The notes below the pieces were generated by a model, which did not search any database, was not told where the DNA came from, and saw nothing but the letters and a program-made list of their open reading frames with translations. This document shows positions 32,161 to 40,217 of a DNA stretch of 64,000 nt, piece by piece; position 1 is the first letter of the stretch; every line of letters begins with the position of its first letter. This DNA comes from Arthrobacter gallicola (GTDB lineage: Bacteria; Actinomycetota; Actinomycetes; Actinomycetales; Micrococcaceae). The position numbers and the translations under genes are program-made. The DNA lies in contig NZ_JACSQD010000007.1 in assembly GCF_014836775.1 (NCBI RefSeq), positions 62,001 through 126,000 of the forward strand, given 5' to 3'.

Positions 32161-34104
32161 ATGTTGGAGATGGAAGCAGGCCTACGCGACGGGACCCACT
32201 GGGCGGAAACTGAGCTGCCCGTGCCGGGTCTTAGTCGTCGTTCTCCGGCTGGCAATTTTCCCGCAAAATCCTCAGTTACGCATGCGGGTTCCAACCCGCA
32301 GTTTGCACGCTCTCCTCTTCACTCAGCAAGGCAGCCGTCAATCGCCGATGTCTGTGAATGGATCAGCCACCTGAAAGATGTTGATCCAGCCCGTCTGAAC
32401 GATGCGGATCTGATTGACCTGACCAGGGTGCTGGAAGAACTCAAAGCCGCAGCCGCTGCAGCGCAGGCCCGGGCAGCGGCAGCCTTTGATGCCTCCCAAC
32501 GCCAGGCCCAGACCCAGGCAGGACTACCCGCCGCCCAACTCAGCCGTGGAGTAGGAGCCCAAATCGCACTGGCCCGCCGGGACTCACCCCACCGCGGAGG
32601 CAGGCACCTCGGCCTTGGCAAAGCCCTGGTCCACGAAATGCCCCACACCCTCCACGCCCTATCCACCGGAGTACTCAACGAATGGCGAGCCACCCTCCTG
32701 GTCCGGGAAACCGCCTGCCTCGACGTGGAAGACCGGCGCCGGGTCGACGCCCTGGTCTGCGGCAACCCCGCCGCACTGGAAGGAATCGGGGACCGCAAAC
32801 TCATCGCCAGGATCAGGACCCTCACGCAGGCCATTGATCCTGCCTCCCAGGTCCGCCGTCATGCCAAAGCCGTCGCCGACAGATACGTTTCCTGCCGTCC
32901 GGCACCGGACACCATGTCCTATCTGACCGGACTGCTGCCCGTCGCCCAGGGCGTAGCAGTATTCACCGCCTTATCCCGGGCCGCTGACTCCCTGCGTTCC
33001 TCAGGGGACGAACGCGGCCGGGGCCAAATCATGGCCGACACCCTGGTGGAACGGATCACCGGGCAAGCAACCGCATCCCAGGTACCGGTCGAGGTCCAGC
33101 TCGTGATCACCGACCGGACCCTCTTCAGCAGTGCCTATCAATCCAAGCAGGCAGGAGGCTGCCGCCATGTCGATGTCGATGCCGATGCCGATGCCGATGC
33201 CGATGCCGATGCCGAGCAAACTTTGTCCGCTCCACCGGTCGCAACACCTTCGTCACCCATAAACAAGCAGCCGAACGGCATCTGCGACGTTGAGGGAGGC
33301 AGCGACGGAGGCGGCGACGACCCAGCATACTTCCCCGGGTACGGCGTCGTTCCCGGGCAATGGGCCAGGGATCTCATCACCGGCGCACTTCGCGTAGAGG
33401 AGCCGGACCTGACCGCCGACAACCATGCGCCTGGCGACCGCCTCGCGCCCGGTCGGCACAACCAGCCTGAACGGCGCATCCCTCCGAGCGACAGCCTCCC
33501 ACCCGATCGGCAGAACCCGCCCGGTCAACACAACCCACCGGGTTACCTCATCCCACCCGGCGGAGACAGAACGCCGTTCACCGACCCAGCCCCAGACCCA
33601 GACCCGGCCCCAGGCGCAAACCCACGCCAGGTTCCGTCGCAGGAGCACATCTACAGTCATGCCCGTGCGGACACCGTTGGTCCTGGGCCCGTCCGCCGTA
33701 AAGCCAAGCACGGTGTTCGCGAACAACCCCTTGTCACGCTGCGCCGGCTCTTCCTGAACCCCGAAACGGGTGAACTGATCGGCATGGATTCCAAAGCCCG
33801 TTACTTCCCTCCGGGCTTGGCAAGGTTGATCCGTACCCGCGACCAGACGTGCCGGACACCGTGGTGCGATGCACCGATCCGGCACATCGACCACATCCGT
33901 CCCCGTTCCTCCGGCGGACCAACCAACTACGCCAACGGACAAGGACTCTGCGAAGCCTGCAACCAGGCTAAGGAAGCACCCGGCTGGACCGCAGATATCA
34001 CCGGCATCCCAGGACAGCGCCACACCGTCCGAACCGTCACACCCACCGGCCACGCGTACGAATCCACAGCACCGTCCCTGCCCGGGGCGCCGCCCGCCCA
34101 GTAG
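32161..34104 (+). CDS. DUF222 domain / HNH endonuclease (13E12 repeat family)
   Basis: 647 residues. The N-terminal ~300 residues form DUF222 (helical; DLTRVLEELKAAAAAAQARAAAAFD). Then comes a long low-complexity linker with VDVDADADADADADAE and Pro-rich repeats. The C-terminal HNH domain has TCRTPWCDAPIRHIDHIRPRSSGG and LCEACNQAK. Such genes are multicopy and mobile-looking in actinobacteria (REP13E12 in mycobacteria), but activity is unproven. TAGCCT 6 nt before the ATG suggests a leaderless start. It sits between the GntR gene and the idn operon. Confidence 0.92.
   Translation: MLEMEAGLRDGTHWAETELPVPGLSRRSPAGNFPAKSSVTHAGSNPQFARSPLHSARQPSIADVCEWISHLKDVDPARLNDADLIDLTRVLEELKAAAAAAQARAAAAFDASQRQAQTQAGLPAAQLSRGVGAQIALARRDSPHRGGRHLGLGKALVHEMPHTLHALSTGVLNEWRATLLVRETACLDVEDRRRVDALVCGNPAALEGIGDRKLIARIRTLTQAIDPASQVRRHAKAVADRYVSCRPAPDTMSYLTGLLPVAQGVAVFTALSRAADSLRSSGDERGRGQIMADTLVERITGQATASQVPVEVQLVITDRTLFSSAYQSKQAGGCRHVDVDADADADADADAEQTLSAPPVATPSSPINKQPNGICDVEGGSDGGGDDPAYFPGYGVVPGQWARDLITGALRVEEPDLTADNHAPGDRLAPGRHNQPERRIPPSDSLPPDRQNPPGQHNPPGYLIPPGGDRTPFTDPAPDPDPAPGANPRQVPSQEHIYSHARADTVGPGPVRRKAKHGVREQPLVTLRRLFLNPETGELIGMDSKARYFPPGLARLIRTRDQTCRTPWCDAPIRHIDHIRPRSSGGPTNYANGQGLCEACNQAKEAPGWTADITGIPGQRHTVRTVTPTGHAYESTAPSLPGAPPAQ
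33169..33216. repeat. Hexanucleotide tandem repeat inside the DUF222/HNH gene
   Basis: Eight 6-bp units, (GTCGAT)2 (GCCGAT)5 GCCGAG. The hexamer length keeps the frame, so unit number can vary and would only change the Asp-Ala linker length. Confidence 0.9.
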
Positions 34105-34205
34105 TCCGGTGACGCGGCGGACGTATCGAATCCGCTTCTCCTACCGGTCCGGCAAGCCCGTCCAACGAATACAGCCCCACCAACGGGTACACCGCCCCAC
34201 GCAAA

Positions 34206-34245
34206 AGGACGGGTGCACCTGTTCATGAACAGATGCACCCGTCCT
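34206..34245. terminator. Bidirectional terminator, 40-bp near-perfect dyad
   Basis: Two 20-nt arms (34206-34225 and 34226-34245) with one mismatch and no spacer, between the convergent DUF222/HNH gene and idnD. TTTTG follows on the minus strand. Confidence 0.88.
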
Positions 34246-34283
34246 GCTAAAGCAAGCGTGCCGAAAGGACCGTTCCGGAGAAG

Positions 34284-35333
34284 CTACTCCGCCCCACCAA
34301 AACGCAGCAGGACCTTGCTGCTCACGGAGGCGTCCCGGGCAACACCGAATGCCTCCAAGGCATCCTCGGCCGCGAACTCGTGCGTGACGACAGGATCAAT
34401 CTGCAGGGTCCCGTCAGCCAGGGCTGCAATCACCTCGTCGATCTCATCGTTGAAGCGGAAGGAGCCAACCAGTTCCAGCTCCCGCGTGATCGCCAGGGAG
34501 ATCAGCGCCGGCTGCTCACCCGAAGGCAACAGACCGACCATCACAACACGGCCGCCACGGGTTGCGCCCTGCACGGCGGACATCAGGCCACGGTAGCTGC
34601 CGGAAGATTCGAAGCAGATATCCGCGTCCACAGCGGCGATAGCCTCGGCATCCGTCGCCAGGATCGACCGGTCCGCTCCCACTTTGCGGGCGGTAGCCAG
34701 AGGCTGCTCGTGCATGTCGGTGGTGATGATCTCACCGGCGCCGCGGGCCTTCAGCACAGCCGTGATCAGCGCACCGATCGGACCGGAACCGATAACCAGA
34801 ACCCGCTTGCCGCGCACATCGCCAGCACGTGAGACAGCGTGCCAGGCGACAGCAGCCGGCTCCACGAGAGCAGCACGGCGCATCGGCAGTTCCTCCGGAA
34901 GCACCCGGAGCATCCGCGTCGGAAGGTTCACGTACCGGGCGAAGGCACCTTCGGTGTGCGGGAACCGCGCCGCACTGCCAAGATACGTGCACCCCGGAGA
35001 GAGGTTCGGCCGGTCCTCGGGGTAGCGTGATCCGTCGCCCGGGCCCGGGGTCGCCGGATGCACGGCCACAGCCGTACCCACAGCCGGACCCGATCCGTCC
35101 GCCGCGGCACGAGCCACGCGGCCCACTACTTCGTGGCCAAGAAGCATCGGCGCCTTCAGGATGGACTCCCCTGCCGCACCGTGCTGCCAGTAGTGCAGAT
35201 CGGACCCGCAGACACCGCCGTAGGAAACCTCAATAACGGCTTCATCGGCGCCGGGAGCAGCCAGGTCTACGGGCTCAACCCGCAGGTCACCGGCACCATG
35301 GGCTACAACGCCAAGAACACTTTCAGGAATCAT
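34284..35333 (-). CDS. idnD: L-idonate 5-dehydrogenase (zinc alcohol dehydrogenase family)
   Basis: 349 residues of the medium-chain dehydrogenase family. The catalytic zinc ligands are Cys42 (GVCGSDLHYWQHG) and His67/Glu68 (LGHEVVG), and the NAD motif is GSGPIG. GCTYLGSAARFPHTEGAF resembles E. coli IdnD. The lobe that normally holds four structural-zinc cysteines has only one Cys here. It oxidises L-idonate to 5-ketogluconate. It is the last gene of the minus-strand operon gntK-gntP-idnO-idnD. Confidence 0.88.
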   Translation of the reverse strand: MIPESVLGVVAHGAGDLRVEPVDLAAPGADEAVIEVSYGGVCGSDLHYWQHGAAGESILKAPMLLGHEVVGRVARAAADGSGPAVGTAVAVHPATPGPGDGSRYPEDRPNLSPGCTYLGSAARFPHTEGAFARYVNLPTRMLRVLPEELPMRRAALVEPAAVAWHAVSRAGDVRGKRVLVIGSGPIGALITAVLKARGAGEIITTDMHEQPLATARKVGADRSILATDAEAIAAVDADICFESSGSYRGLMSAVQGATRGGRVVMVGLLPSGEQPALISLAITRELELVGSFRFNDEIDEVIAALADGTLQIDPVVTHEFAAEDALEAFGVARDASVSSKVLLRFGGAE

Positions 35334-35344
35334 CGTTCCGCCTT

Positions 35345-36118
35345 TCAGACCACGGTGGTCATGCCGCCGTCAATAAAGACGACCTGACCGTTAATGAAGT
35401 TGGATGCATCCGAAGCCAGCCAGATGGCCGGACCCACGATGTCCTCCACGGTTCCCCAGCGCTTGGCCGGGGTACGTCCCAGAATCCAGGAGTTAAACGC
35501 CTCGTCATCAACCAGGTTCTGGGTCATTTCCGTGTGGATGTAACCCGGAGCGATCGCGTTGATCTGCAGGCCTTCGCCGGCCCACTCCGCCGTCATCGCA
35601 CGGGTGAGGTTCCGGATGCCGCCCTTGGAGGCGGTGTACGGGGCAATGGTGGGACGTGCCAGGTCGGTCTGCACCGACGCAATGTTGATGATCTTCCCGG
35701 CACCGCGCGGAATCATGTGCCGTGCAGCCTCCCGGCCCACCAGGAAAGCACTGGTGAGGTTGGTGCGCATCACGCGCTCCCAATCGGCGACGTCGAGGTC
35801 CAGCATCGGCACACGGTGCTGCACTCCGGCATTGTTGACCAGAATCGACAGCGGACCAACTTCGCGCTCCACCCAGGCAACGCCGTCGGCCGCTGCTTCC
35901 GCATCGGTGACGTCGAACTGGCGGGCGAAGATCCGGTCATCACCGAACTCGGAAGCCAGAGCGGCCCGGGCCTTCTCCAGCCTGTCGCCGTCGAGGCCGT
36001 TGAGGACCACAACCGCTCCGGCACGGGCAAGGCCGCGGGCAATCGCGTTGCCGATCCCCCGGCTTGATCCGGTGACCAGGGCGATCCGCCCGGAAATATC
36101 GAACATGTTCTCAGCCAT
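35345..36118 (-). CDS. idnO: Gluconate 5-dehydrogenase (5-ketogluconate reductase), SDR
   Basis: 257 residues. TGSSRGIG lies near residues 16-23, NNAGVQHR near 95, and the active site is Ser in IASVQTDLARP with Tyr/Lys in YTASKGG. NAGVQHR is typical for IdnO. It reduces 5-keto-D-gluconate to D-gluconate with NAD(P)H. ATG at 36118 has AAGGA 9 nt upstream. The gene ends 11 bp before idnD. Confidence 0.9.
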   Translation of the reverse strand: MAENMFDISGRIALVTGSSRGIGNAIARGLARAGAVVVLNGLDGDRLEKARAALASEFGDDRIFARQFDVTDAEAAADGVAWVEREVGPLSILVNNAGVQHRVPMLDLDVADWERVMRTNLTSAFLVGREAARHMIPRGAGKIINIASVQTDLARPTIAPYTASKGGIRNLTRAMTAEWAGEGLQINAIAPGYIHTEMTQNLVDDEAFNSWILGRTPAKRWGTVEDIVGPAIWLASDASNFINGQVVFIDGGMTTVV

Positions 36119-36171
36119 GTGCTGCATTCCTTTCCTGCACCACCAGCACCAACGGGGCGGTGATGCCAAAG

Positions 36172-36203
36172 CGGCCGGGGGCAGCTGCTGCCGCCCCCGG
36201 CCG
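36172..36203 (-). terminator. Intercistronic hairpin between gntP and idnO
   Basis: Perfect 11-bp stem CGGCCGGGGGC / GCCCCCGGCCG with a 10-nt loop in the 95-bp gap. No T-run follows, so it more likely attenuates or stabilises the message than fully stops it. Confidence 0.6.
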
Positions 36204-36213
36204 TACTACATTG

Positions 36214-37617
36214 TTAGACGCTCGATGCGACCAGGTAGATCGCAAGGGCCAGGATGAAGCCGACGGCGCCGATCAGCGCCTGCCCGACGGTCCAGGTCTT
36301 CAGCGTGGTCTTGGTGTCCATCTGGAAGAAGCGGCTCACCAGCCAGAAGCCGGAGTCGTTCACGTGGCCGGCAAAGACCGAACCGGCAGCCAGGGCCAGG
36401 ACGATCGCGACGGTCTGCACGGCGTTGAAGTCCGGGTTGTCCAGGACAACGGGCTGCACCAGGGCGGCGGCGGTGGTCAGGGCGACAGTAGCCGAACCCT
36501 GTGCCATACGGACGATGGCAGCGATCACGAAGCCTGCAACGATGACCGGCAGGCCGATGGCATCGAGTGAGTCGGCGATGGCGTTGCCGATACCGCTGGC
36601 ACGCAGCACGCCACCGAACATTCCGCCGGCACCGGTGATGAGGATGATGGAACATACCGGGCCGAGGGCGCTGTCCACGACAGTCTCGATGAGGGTGCCC
36701 TTTTTGCCCTGGCGGCGACCCAGCAGCCACATGGCCAGGAACACGGTGATCAGCAGGGCGATCGGGGTTTCACCGAACGTACGCAGCACCTGCACCCAGG
36801 TGTCCTCGAGGGATACGAGTTCTGCTGCAGCAGCCATGTTCAGGCCGGTGTTCAGGAAGATCAGGATGAACGGCAGGACCAGCAGGGTGATGATGGTGCC
36901 CAGGCTGGGGCTGGAGCGGAACTCCGACTCAGCGGAACCCTTCGGAGCGTCCAGGATGGTCGGAACCGGGATGTTGAACTTGCGGCCCAGGAAGTGGCCG
37001 AAGAGGTAGCCGGTCAGGTACCAGGTGGGGATCGCGACGAGCAGGCCGAAGATCAGGACCAGTCCGACGTCGGCGCCCAACAGGCCGGTGGCTGCCACGG
37101 GGCCGGGGTGCGGCGGAACGAAGATATGCATCACGGAGAATGCGGCCGCTGCGGGGAAGGCGTAGGTCAGCAGGGAGCCGCCCATACGGCGGGCAACGGT
37201 GAAGATGATCGGCAGCATGACCACGAGGCCTGCGTCGAAGAAGATCGGGAAGCCGAACAGCAGCGAGGCCACGGAGAGGGCCAGCGAGGCCCGTTTCTGG
37301 CCAAACTTGTTGATCAACGCGTTGGTCAGCACTTCCGCGCCGCCGGAGACTTCCAGCATGCGGCCCAGCATGGCGCCAAGGCCAACGAGCAGCGCGACGC
37401 TGCCCAGGGTCGAGGAGAAGCCGCTCAGCAGCGTGGGTACCAGGTCAGCCGCCGCAACGCCGGTTGCGATGGCGGTAAGCACGGAAACCGTGATCAGTGC
37501 CAGGAACGCATGGATGCGGAACTTCATAATCAGCACAAGGAGCAGCGCAATGGCTGCAACTGCGACCAACAGGAGGCCGGGTGTACCCAGCGTCCAGTTG
37601 AGCTCAAGATCGGTCAT
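36214..37617 (-). CDS. gntP: GntP family gluconate/idonate:H+ symporter
   Basis: 467 residues with about 12-14 membrane helices. FGFPIFFDAGLVVMLPII, MHIFVPPHPGPVAATGLLGAD and ARMAQGSATVALTTAAAL-type motifs are highly characteristic. Here the last reads VRMAQGSATVALTTAAAL. It imports gluconate or idonate with protons. AGGA lies 5-6 nt before the ATG. It sits between gntK and idnO in the operon. Confidence 0.93.
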   Translation of the reverse strand: MTDLELNWTLGTPGLLLVAVAAIALLLVLIMKFRIHAFLALITVSVLTAIATGVAAADLVPTLLSGFSSTLGSVALLVGLGAMLGRMLEVSGGAEVLTNALINKFGQKRASLALSVASLLFGFPIFFDAGLVVMLPIIFTVARRMGGSLLTYAFPAAAAFSVMHIFVPPHPGPVAATGLLGADVGLVLIFGLLVAIPTWYLTGYLFGHFLGRKFNIPVPTILDAPKGSAESEFRSSPSLGTIITLLVLPFILIFLNTGLNMAAAAELVSLEDTWVQVLRTFGETPIALLITVFLAMWLLGRRQGKKGTLIETVVDSALGPVCSIILITGAGGMFGGVLRASGIGNAIADSLDAIGLPVIVAGFVIAAIVRMAQGSATVALTTAAALVQPVVLDNPDFNAVQTVAIVLALAAGSVFAGHVNDSGFWLVSRFFQMDTKTTLKTWTVGQALIGAVGFILALAIYLVASSV

Positions 37618-37652
37618 CGTTGTCCTATCAGGGTGAGGTGAGTAAGCCGGGC

Positions 37653-38180
37653 TCAGTGCCCGGCCGGGGCGAAGGCTTCCGCTGCGGCGGCCGCGATTTC
37701 GTCGAGGCTCAGCGAGATGTCCAGCCGGATGCCGGCTTCGTCCTCACCGAGGGGTTCCAGGGTTGCGAACTGGGAATCCAGCAGCGTGGGTGGCATGTAT
37801 TCGTGGTCGCGCTGGGTGAGCCGCTCCGCGATCAGTTCCCTGGATCCGTCCAGGTGAATGAACTGGGTCTCGGGTGCATAGGAGCGGATCAGGTCTCGGT
37901 ACTGCCGCTTCAGGGAAGAGCAGGCGATCACCGTGGCGGTTCCCCTCTGCAGGCCCGCAGCCAGCTCACGTCCGATGGCACGCAGCCACGGTTCGCGGTC
38001 GGCATCGGTTAGGGGATGCCCGGAGGCCATTTTCTGTTTGTTGCTGACCGAATGAAGGTCATCTCCATCCAGGAAGGGCAGTCCCAGGCGGGCGGCAACT
38101 GCCTGGCCCGCTGTGGACTTGCCACAACCTTGCACTCCCATAACCACCAGTGGGGTATACGGCTTGTCCGCCAACGGCAT
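37653..38180 (-). CDS. gntK: Gluconokinase
   Basis: 175 residues, standard for the GntK/IdnK family. Walker A is GVQGCGKST (15-23), followed by DGDDLHSVSNKQKMASGHPLTD, CSSLKRQYRD and the LDSQFATLE signature. It phosphorylates D-gluconate to 6-phosphogluconate. The ATG at 38180 has AGGAG 7 nt upstream. It is the first gene of the idonate/gluconate operon, with an ATAAATC-A-GATTTAT dyad in its promoter. Confidence 0.95.
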   Translation of the reverse strand: MPLADKPYTPLVVMGVQGCGKSTAGQAVAARLGLPFLDGDDLHSVSNKQKMASGHPLTDADREPWLRAIGRELAAGLQRGTATVIACSSLKRQYRDLIRSYAPETQFIHLDGSRELIAERLTQRDHEYMPPTLLDSQFATLEPLGEDEAGIRLDISLSLDEIAAAAAEAFAPAGH

Positions 38181-38235
38181 GGCAAAACTCCTCAGACGCT
38201 CCATTACATCTGATTTGCTCGTGGCTGAGCCAGTA

Positions 38236-38250
38236 ATAAATCAGATTTAT
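38236..38250. promoter_or_regulatory. Candidate operator of the idonate/gluconate operon
   Basis: Perfect 15-bp dyad ATAAATCAGATTTAT, 56 bp before gntK. A related half-site, ATCTGATTTG, lies closer to the gene at about 38209-38218. On the minus strand TTGGAC lies just upstream of the dyad, so it would overlap the promoter. The form suits a GntR/FadR-type dimer. Confidence 0.6.
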
Positions 38251-38278
38251 CAGGTCCAAGATAGCACAAGGAAACTCC

Positions 38279-38788
38279 TCAGCCCGCAGGCCGCCGCACG
38301 GAGACGTACTCGAAGATCACGCTGGTATTAGTCCCGGCCACCTCCGGATGAACGCTGATGTTGTGGGCCACCAGGTCCCGCAGCGCTTCCGAGTCGGACA
38401 AAGCCACATGGATCAGGAAATCCCGGTCCCCGGTCACAAAGAAAATGCTCTCCACTCCGGGCAGCCGGGCTAAATAGTCCTTAAACGTCGCCAAATTGGA
38501 ACGGGCGTGGGCATGGAGCCGGATCGCGATCATCGCCTGCAGTCCCCGGCCGGTGGCCGCCGGATCGACATCGGCATGGAAACCGCGGATCACCCCGCTG
38601 TCCTGCAGTGCTCGAATCCGCCCGTGGCAGGTGGAGGGAGCAACGCCGACGGCGGCGGCAATGGCATTGTTCGGCATCCGGGCATCTTCCTGAAGAAGCT
38701 CGAGGATCCTGCGGTCTACCGGATCCAGGCCCCGCCGTTCCTTCGGTACAACGCTGGAAAAATCAGCCGCGCTCGAATCATTTGTCAT
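38279..38788 (-). CDS. Lrp/AsnC family regulator
   Basis: 169 residues. LDPVDRRILELLQEDARMPNNAIAAAVGVAPSTCHGRIRAL is the AsnC helix-turn-helix, and a RAM effector domain follows (GVESIFFVTGDRDFLIHVAL). It is divergent from a D-amino-acid dehydrogenase gene with about 107 bp between starts and an AT-rich dyad in between. The likely role is amino-acid-dependent control of that gene. Confidence 0.93.
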   Translation of the reverse strand: MTNDSSAADFSSVVPKERRGLDPVDRRILELLQEDARMPNNAIAAAVGVAPSTCHGRIRALQDSGVIRGFHADVDPAATGRGLQAMIAIRLHAHARSNLATFKDYLARLPGVESIFFVTGDRDFLIHVALSDSEALRDLVAHNISVHPEVAGTNTSVIFEYVSVRRPAG

Positions 38789-38802
38789 GGAGGTGACCCT
38801 AC

Positions 38803-38814
38803 AGAGAATTTTCT
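38803..38814. promoter_or_regulatory. Candidate Lrp site between lrp and dadA
   Basis: AGAGAATTTTCT, an AT-rich imperfect dyad (one mismatched pair) in the divergent intergenic region, fitting the loose AT-rich preference of Lrp proteins. Confidence 0.4.
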
Positions 38815-38895
38815 ACAAAACCATTGCCTAAGGGATGTGGATTATTCGACGATTGCACTGAAGCCACCTGCCTCAGTCGATCCCTAGGAGCTCTT

Positions 38896-40143
38896 ATGTA
38901 CCCCCGCGCCGCAGCCCCGCGTACCGCCGTCGTCGTCGGAGCGGGCATGGTCGGACTTTCCACCGCCTGGCATCTCCAGGAACAGGGAGTCGAGGTCACG
39001 GTCCTGGATCGGTCCGGAGTGGGCGCCGGAGCATCCTGGGGCAACGCCGGCTGGCTGACCCCGGGCATGGCGATGCCGCTCTCGGATCCGTCACTGTGGA
39101 GCTACGGGGCGAAAGCACTGCTGGATCCTGCCGCTCCGCTGCACATTCCGGCCCGGCTGGATCCCAAGCTGTGGGCCTTCCTGCTCCGCTTCGCCGCACA
39201 CGCAACCCCCGGTGCCTGGGCCAAGGCGATGGCAGCACTCACCCCGATCGACCGGATGGCCCTGGACTGCTTCGACGAGCTCACCGATGCCGGCGTCCAG
39301 GCACAGACACGCAAGGGGCCGTTCATTATCGGCTTCGAAAAGGAAGCGCAATCCGTGCCGTTCGTCGAGGAAATCCACCATGTGGAAGCAGCCGGCCAGC
39401 AGGTTCCGCTGGAGCGGCTGGAAAACGCCCAACTGAAGGTTCCCCAGCTCTCCGCCAATGTGGAGTCGGTGTACGCCATGGAAGGCCAGCGCTTCCTGGA
39501 ACCGGGACCGTTCGTCGAGGCTCTGGCTGCAGCGGTCCGGGAGCGCGGCGGCCGCATCATCACGGGATCAGAGGTACGGTCCCTGCGGCACGGGCCGTCC
39601 GGGATCGCCGTCGAAACCTATGCCCAGGAGCCGGTTGCGGCCGACGTCGTTATTCTCGCCACGGGTGCGTGGCTGCCCAAGCTCGCCCGTCCGCTGGGCG
39701 TGAAGACCCTGGTGCAGGCGGGACGCGGCTACTCGTTCAGCGTGGCCACGGACCAGCCGGCTGAGTTCCCTATCTATTTTCCCGCCCGCCGCGTTGCCTG
39801 CACGCCGTACCAGGGCCGGCTGCGCATCGCCGGGACCATGGAGTTCCGCGGCCCGGACGAGCCGCTGCAGACCGGCCGGATCGATGCCATCCTTGACTCG
39901 GTGCGGCCGCTGTTCCAGAACATGGATCTCACCGAACTCCAGGACATCTGGGTTGGGCCGCGCCCGGTCACACCGGACGGGTTGCCCCTGATTGGCGCCA
40001 CGAAGGCACCGGGAGTCTATGTGGCCGGCGGTCACGGCATGTGGGGAATCGTGCTGGGTCCGGCCACCGGCAAGCTCCTCGCGGAGCAGATTGTCACCGG
40101 TTCCACCCCGGACGCCATCCGGCCCTTCAATCCGCTGAGGTAA
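38896..40143 (+). CDS. D-amino-acid dehydrogenase-like FAD oxidoreductase (DadA family)
   Basis: 415 residues of the DAO superfamily. The FAD-binding motif VVGAGMVGLSTAWHLQEQG is at 13-31, with GASWGNAGWLTPG, a central substrate domain, and the C-terminal VGPRPVTPDGLPLIGATKAPGVYVAGGHGMWG. It would oxidatively deaminate a D-amino acid or hydroxyproline-type imino acid, with electrons to the respiratory chain. AGGAG lies 5 nt before the ATG at 38896. It is divergent from the Lrp gene that probably controls it. Confidence 0.9.
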   Translation: MYPRAAAPRTAVVVGAGMVGLSTAWHLQEQGVEVTVLDRSGVGAGASWGNAGWLTPGMAMPLSDPSLWSYGAKALLDPAAPLHIPARLDPKLWAFLLRFAAHATPGAWAKAMAALTPIDRMALDCFDELTDAGVQAQTRKGPFIIGFEKEAQSVPFVEEIHHVEAAGQQVPLERLENAQLKVPQLSANVESVYAMEGQRFLEPGPFVEALAAAVRERGGRIITGSEVRSLRHGPSGIAVETYAQEPVAADVVILATGAWLPKLARPLGVKTLVQAGRGYSFSVATDQPAEFPIYFPARRVACTPYQGRLRIAGTMEFRGPDEPLQTGRIDAILDSVRPLFQNMDLTELQDIWVGPRPVTPDGLPLIGATKAPGVYVAGGHGMWGIVLGPATGKLLAEQIVTGSTPDAIRPFNPLR

Positions 40144-40217
40144 GCACTACCGCGGGTACGACGCCGGCGGGGTCCGCAGTCTTTTCCCTGCAGCCCGACT
40201 CTGGGACTCTTGCCACC

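Noticed and set aside
32161..34104. HNH gene as a homing endonuclease or intein
   Set aside because: There is no host gene interrupted around it and the architecture is the free-standing DUF222/HNH type.
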